A DNA stretch of 39,895 bases from Streptomyces sp. MspMP-M5 (lineage in GTDB: Bacteria; Actinomycetota; Actinomycetes; Streptomycetales; Streptomycetaceae). Position numbers and translations under genes: made by a program. Positions 39,826 to 39,895 of this stretch are shown here, piece by piece (position 1 is the stretch's first letter; every line of letters begins with the position of its first letter). The stretch spans positions 31,931 through 71,825 of the forward strand of contig NZ_KB891905.1 in the NCBI RefSeq assembly GCF_000373585.1. The letters are read 5' to 3'. A model generated the notes under the pieces. It was given only the letters and a program-made list of their open reading frames with translations. It was not told the DNA's origin and made no database searches.

Positions 39826-39895
39826 TCAGGTGCCCGGGCGGAAGGCGAGGACTGTGGAGTGGCCGCCGAAGCCCAGGGAGTTGCTGAGGGCGAGG
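39826..39895 (-). CDS. Beta-ketoacyl-ACP synthase (FabF/KAS II type), partial 3' end
   Basis: The last 22 codons before a TGA at 39826-39828 read ALSNSLGFGGHSTVLAFRPGT. This matches the conserved C-terminal NSFGFGGHN segment of ketoacyl-ACP synthase II, which lies by the active site. The gene runs off the right edge of the window. It could belong to fatty-acid synthesis or to a polyketide cluster; a type II PKS alpha subunit would usually have a different ending. The 97 nt between it and the preceding gene hold nothing clear. Confidence 0.8.
   Translation of the reverse strand, partial: LALSNSLGFGGHSTVLAFRPGT

Overview
The window is high-GC actinobacterial DNA and almost certainly Streptomyces. 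The evidence is the strong G/C third-position bias, a complete cvn conservon (CvnA-D plus a P450), a SigB/SigF-type sigma factor with its RsbW-like kinase, rare TTA (bldA-type) codons in a few genes, and many single-gene regulator/target pairs. There are no rRNA or tRNA genes, no CRISPR array and no intact insertion sequence. Several gene remnants and secondary-metabolism genes make it look like an accessory region.

Layout. 1-3.1 kb: a three-gene minus-strand operon of unknown function (polytopic membrane protein, helical protein, secreted-domain membrane protein) whose first two products share three copies of a Gly/Ala-rich motif. 3.4-8.1 kb: a small ORF, a macrolide-type glycosyltransferase with a TTA codon at codon 6, a sigma factor with a TTA codon plus its anti-sigma kinase, and a carboxylesterase. 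8.1-10.6 kb: a small membrane protein divergent from a NarL-type two-component pair. 10.6-13.1 kb: a P450 and a bicupin protein, divergent around a palindrome. 13.1-16.9 kb: a fosmidomycin-resistance-type MFS pump divergent from an ArsR regulator, an NmrA-like oxidoreductase and a CPBP protease. 17-19.3 kb: an isopropylmalate-dehydrogenase remnant, an APH-family kinase, and a TetR gene with two operators facing two overlapping small membrane-protein genes. 19.3-23.1 kb: an alpha/beta hydrolase, an MFS transporter and DeoR regulator sharing an operator-rich promoter, and a composite pseudogene (HAD hydrolase joined to an EamA transporter). 23.3-27 kb: a Tat-exported multicopper oxidase and a lipoprotein, with a CsoR-like palindrome upstream.

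27.8-33.3 kb is the most distinctive block. A class I terpene synthase converges on a conservon (sensor kinase CvnA, roadblock CvnB, DUF742 CvnC, GTPase CvnD) that ends in a CYP157-like P450. That P450 has QMLW in place of the ExxR motif, Asn at the usual I-helix Thr, and a Trp/Lys-rich C-terminal tail. 34.1-39.9 kb: a zinc alcohol dehydrogenase, a GXWXG-family remnant, an isocitrate-lyase/PEP-mutase-family enzyme, an aromatic-polyketide-type FAD monooxygenase divergent from a TetR gene, a probably frameshifted WXG100-like pair, and the last codons of a beta-ketoacyl-ACP synthase.

Regulation is the recurring theme. Perfect inverted repeats sit on promoters next to DeoR, ArsR and TetR genes. 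At least four genes have a -10-like hexamer exactly 7 nt before the start codon, as expected of leaderless mRNAs. TTA codons mark the glycosyltransferase, the sigma factor, the lipoprotein and cvnC as candidates for bldA control. All calls were made by reading the sequence; no database search was run.
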